Below are positions 5,446 to 5,790 of a DNA stretch of 5,790 nucleotides, one piece after another. The stretch's first letter is position 1; each line of letters opens with the position of its first letter. The translations under genes were made by a program, and so were the position numbers. Source of the DNA: Deltaproteobacteria bacterium (GTDB lineage Bacteria > Desulfobacterota > Desulfobacteria > Desulfobacterales > SG8-13); assembly GCA_024639205.1 (NCBI GenBank), contig JAHEIV010000208.1, positions 1 through 5,790 on the forward strand. The letters are read 5' to 3'. The notes under the pieces are model-generated. The model saw only the letters and a program-made list of their open reading frames with translations. It was not told where the DNA came from and did no database searches.

Positions 5446-5790
5446 TCACAGATTCATGCCTGCCGCTGTTTTGAATTTCTGCAGCTGCTGCTCGTAATAG
5501 CCGCGGTTGTCCCGGGCAATCTTCAATGCCCGGGTCTCGGTCTGCACCGCCAGGTCGTAGAACTTGTTGACATAGTAGCTTTCCGCCAGCGTATCCAAAA
5601 TGTGAGGTTCTTGTAAGATGTCGACAGCTCTCAGGGCCAGTTCCAGGGCCCTGGGCGGGTCGCGCAGCTGCTGGTCTTCACAGGTGGCGTAAAACCAGGC
5701 CAGGTTGTTTAGTACGTGGGGGTCGTTTTCCTTTAGCAGCAATGACTGCTCGTAGGATTGGCGCACCCCTTCGTAGTTTTTGGTGCTGTA
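5446..5790 (-). CDS. TPR-repeat protein, C-terminal part (5' end outside window)
   Basis: The minus-strand frame is open from the window edge to TGA at 5448-5446, giving 114 visible residues. A GTG at 5766 is internal to the frame and there is no reason to prefer it as a start. The sequence is helical and repeats the tetratricopeptide pattern. NDPHVLNNLAWFYATC starts one repeat, the PPRALELALRAVDI helix completes it, and EPHILDTLAESYYVNKFYDLAVQTETRALKIA forms the next. The phrase LNNLAWFYATC..LRDP-ALELALRAV followed by LDTLAE is characteristic of C-terminal TPR units in many bacterial proteins. TPR arrays act as protein-protein docking surfaces. The partner and any N-terminal domain are not visible here. 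The 46-codon gene lies downstream on the same strand but has its own promoter. Confidence 0.85.
   Translation of the reverse strand, partial: YSTKNYEGVRQSYEQSLLLKENDPHVLNNLAWFYATCEDQQLRDPPRALELALRAVDILQEPHILDTLAESYYVNKFYDLAVQTETRALKIARDNRGYYEQQLQKFKTAAGMNL

Overview
This window is a piece of a moderately GC-rich bacterial chromosome. The gene content looks like ordinary housekeeping and conserved-hypothetical genes. A short-chain enoyl-CoA hydratase, a class 1B dihydroorotate dehydrogenase and small Cys-rich proteins together are compatible with a deltaproteobacterial-type organism (Desulfobacterota). That placement is an inference from gene style, not from a marker gene.

Layout on the + strand. 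The 3' part of a metallo-beta-lactamase-fold hydrolase (1-522) is followed by pyrD for pyrimidine synthesis (623-1543). Next come a secreted YtfJ-like thioredoxin-fold protein (1637-2167) and a YbhB/YbcL-type PEBP gene (2186-2644) whose frame contains one TGA. After these lie a 72-residue Cys/His-rich small protein (2712-2930), a ten-helix EamA/DMT transporter (2983-3885), a crotonase-family enoyl-CoA hydratase (4084-4872) and a two-helix small membrane protein (4880-5143). A hairpin terminator overlaps the stop codon of the last gene and appears able to work in both directions.

Layout on the - strand. A 46-residue charged protein (5183-5323) has its own sigma70-like promoter with a perfect TTGACA -35 box. 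Beyond it is the C-terminal end of a TPR protein (5446-5790), which runs off the window.

The genes do not form one clear pathway. pyrD acts in de novo UMP synthesis, the crotonase in acyl-CoA beta-oxidation or butyrate-type metabolism, and the YtfJ-like protein outside the cytoplasm. The transporter substrate is unknown. I see no phage, IS element, CRISPR array, rRNA or tRNA. The point most worth checking is the single in-frame TGA in the PEBP gene: 39 well-conserved codons continue in the same frame behind it, in a UGA-CUA context. The two very small conserved-looking proteins come next. I found nothing that convincingly amounts to a new multi-gene system.
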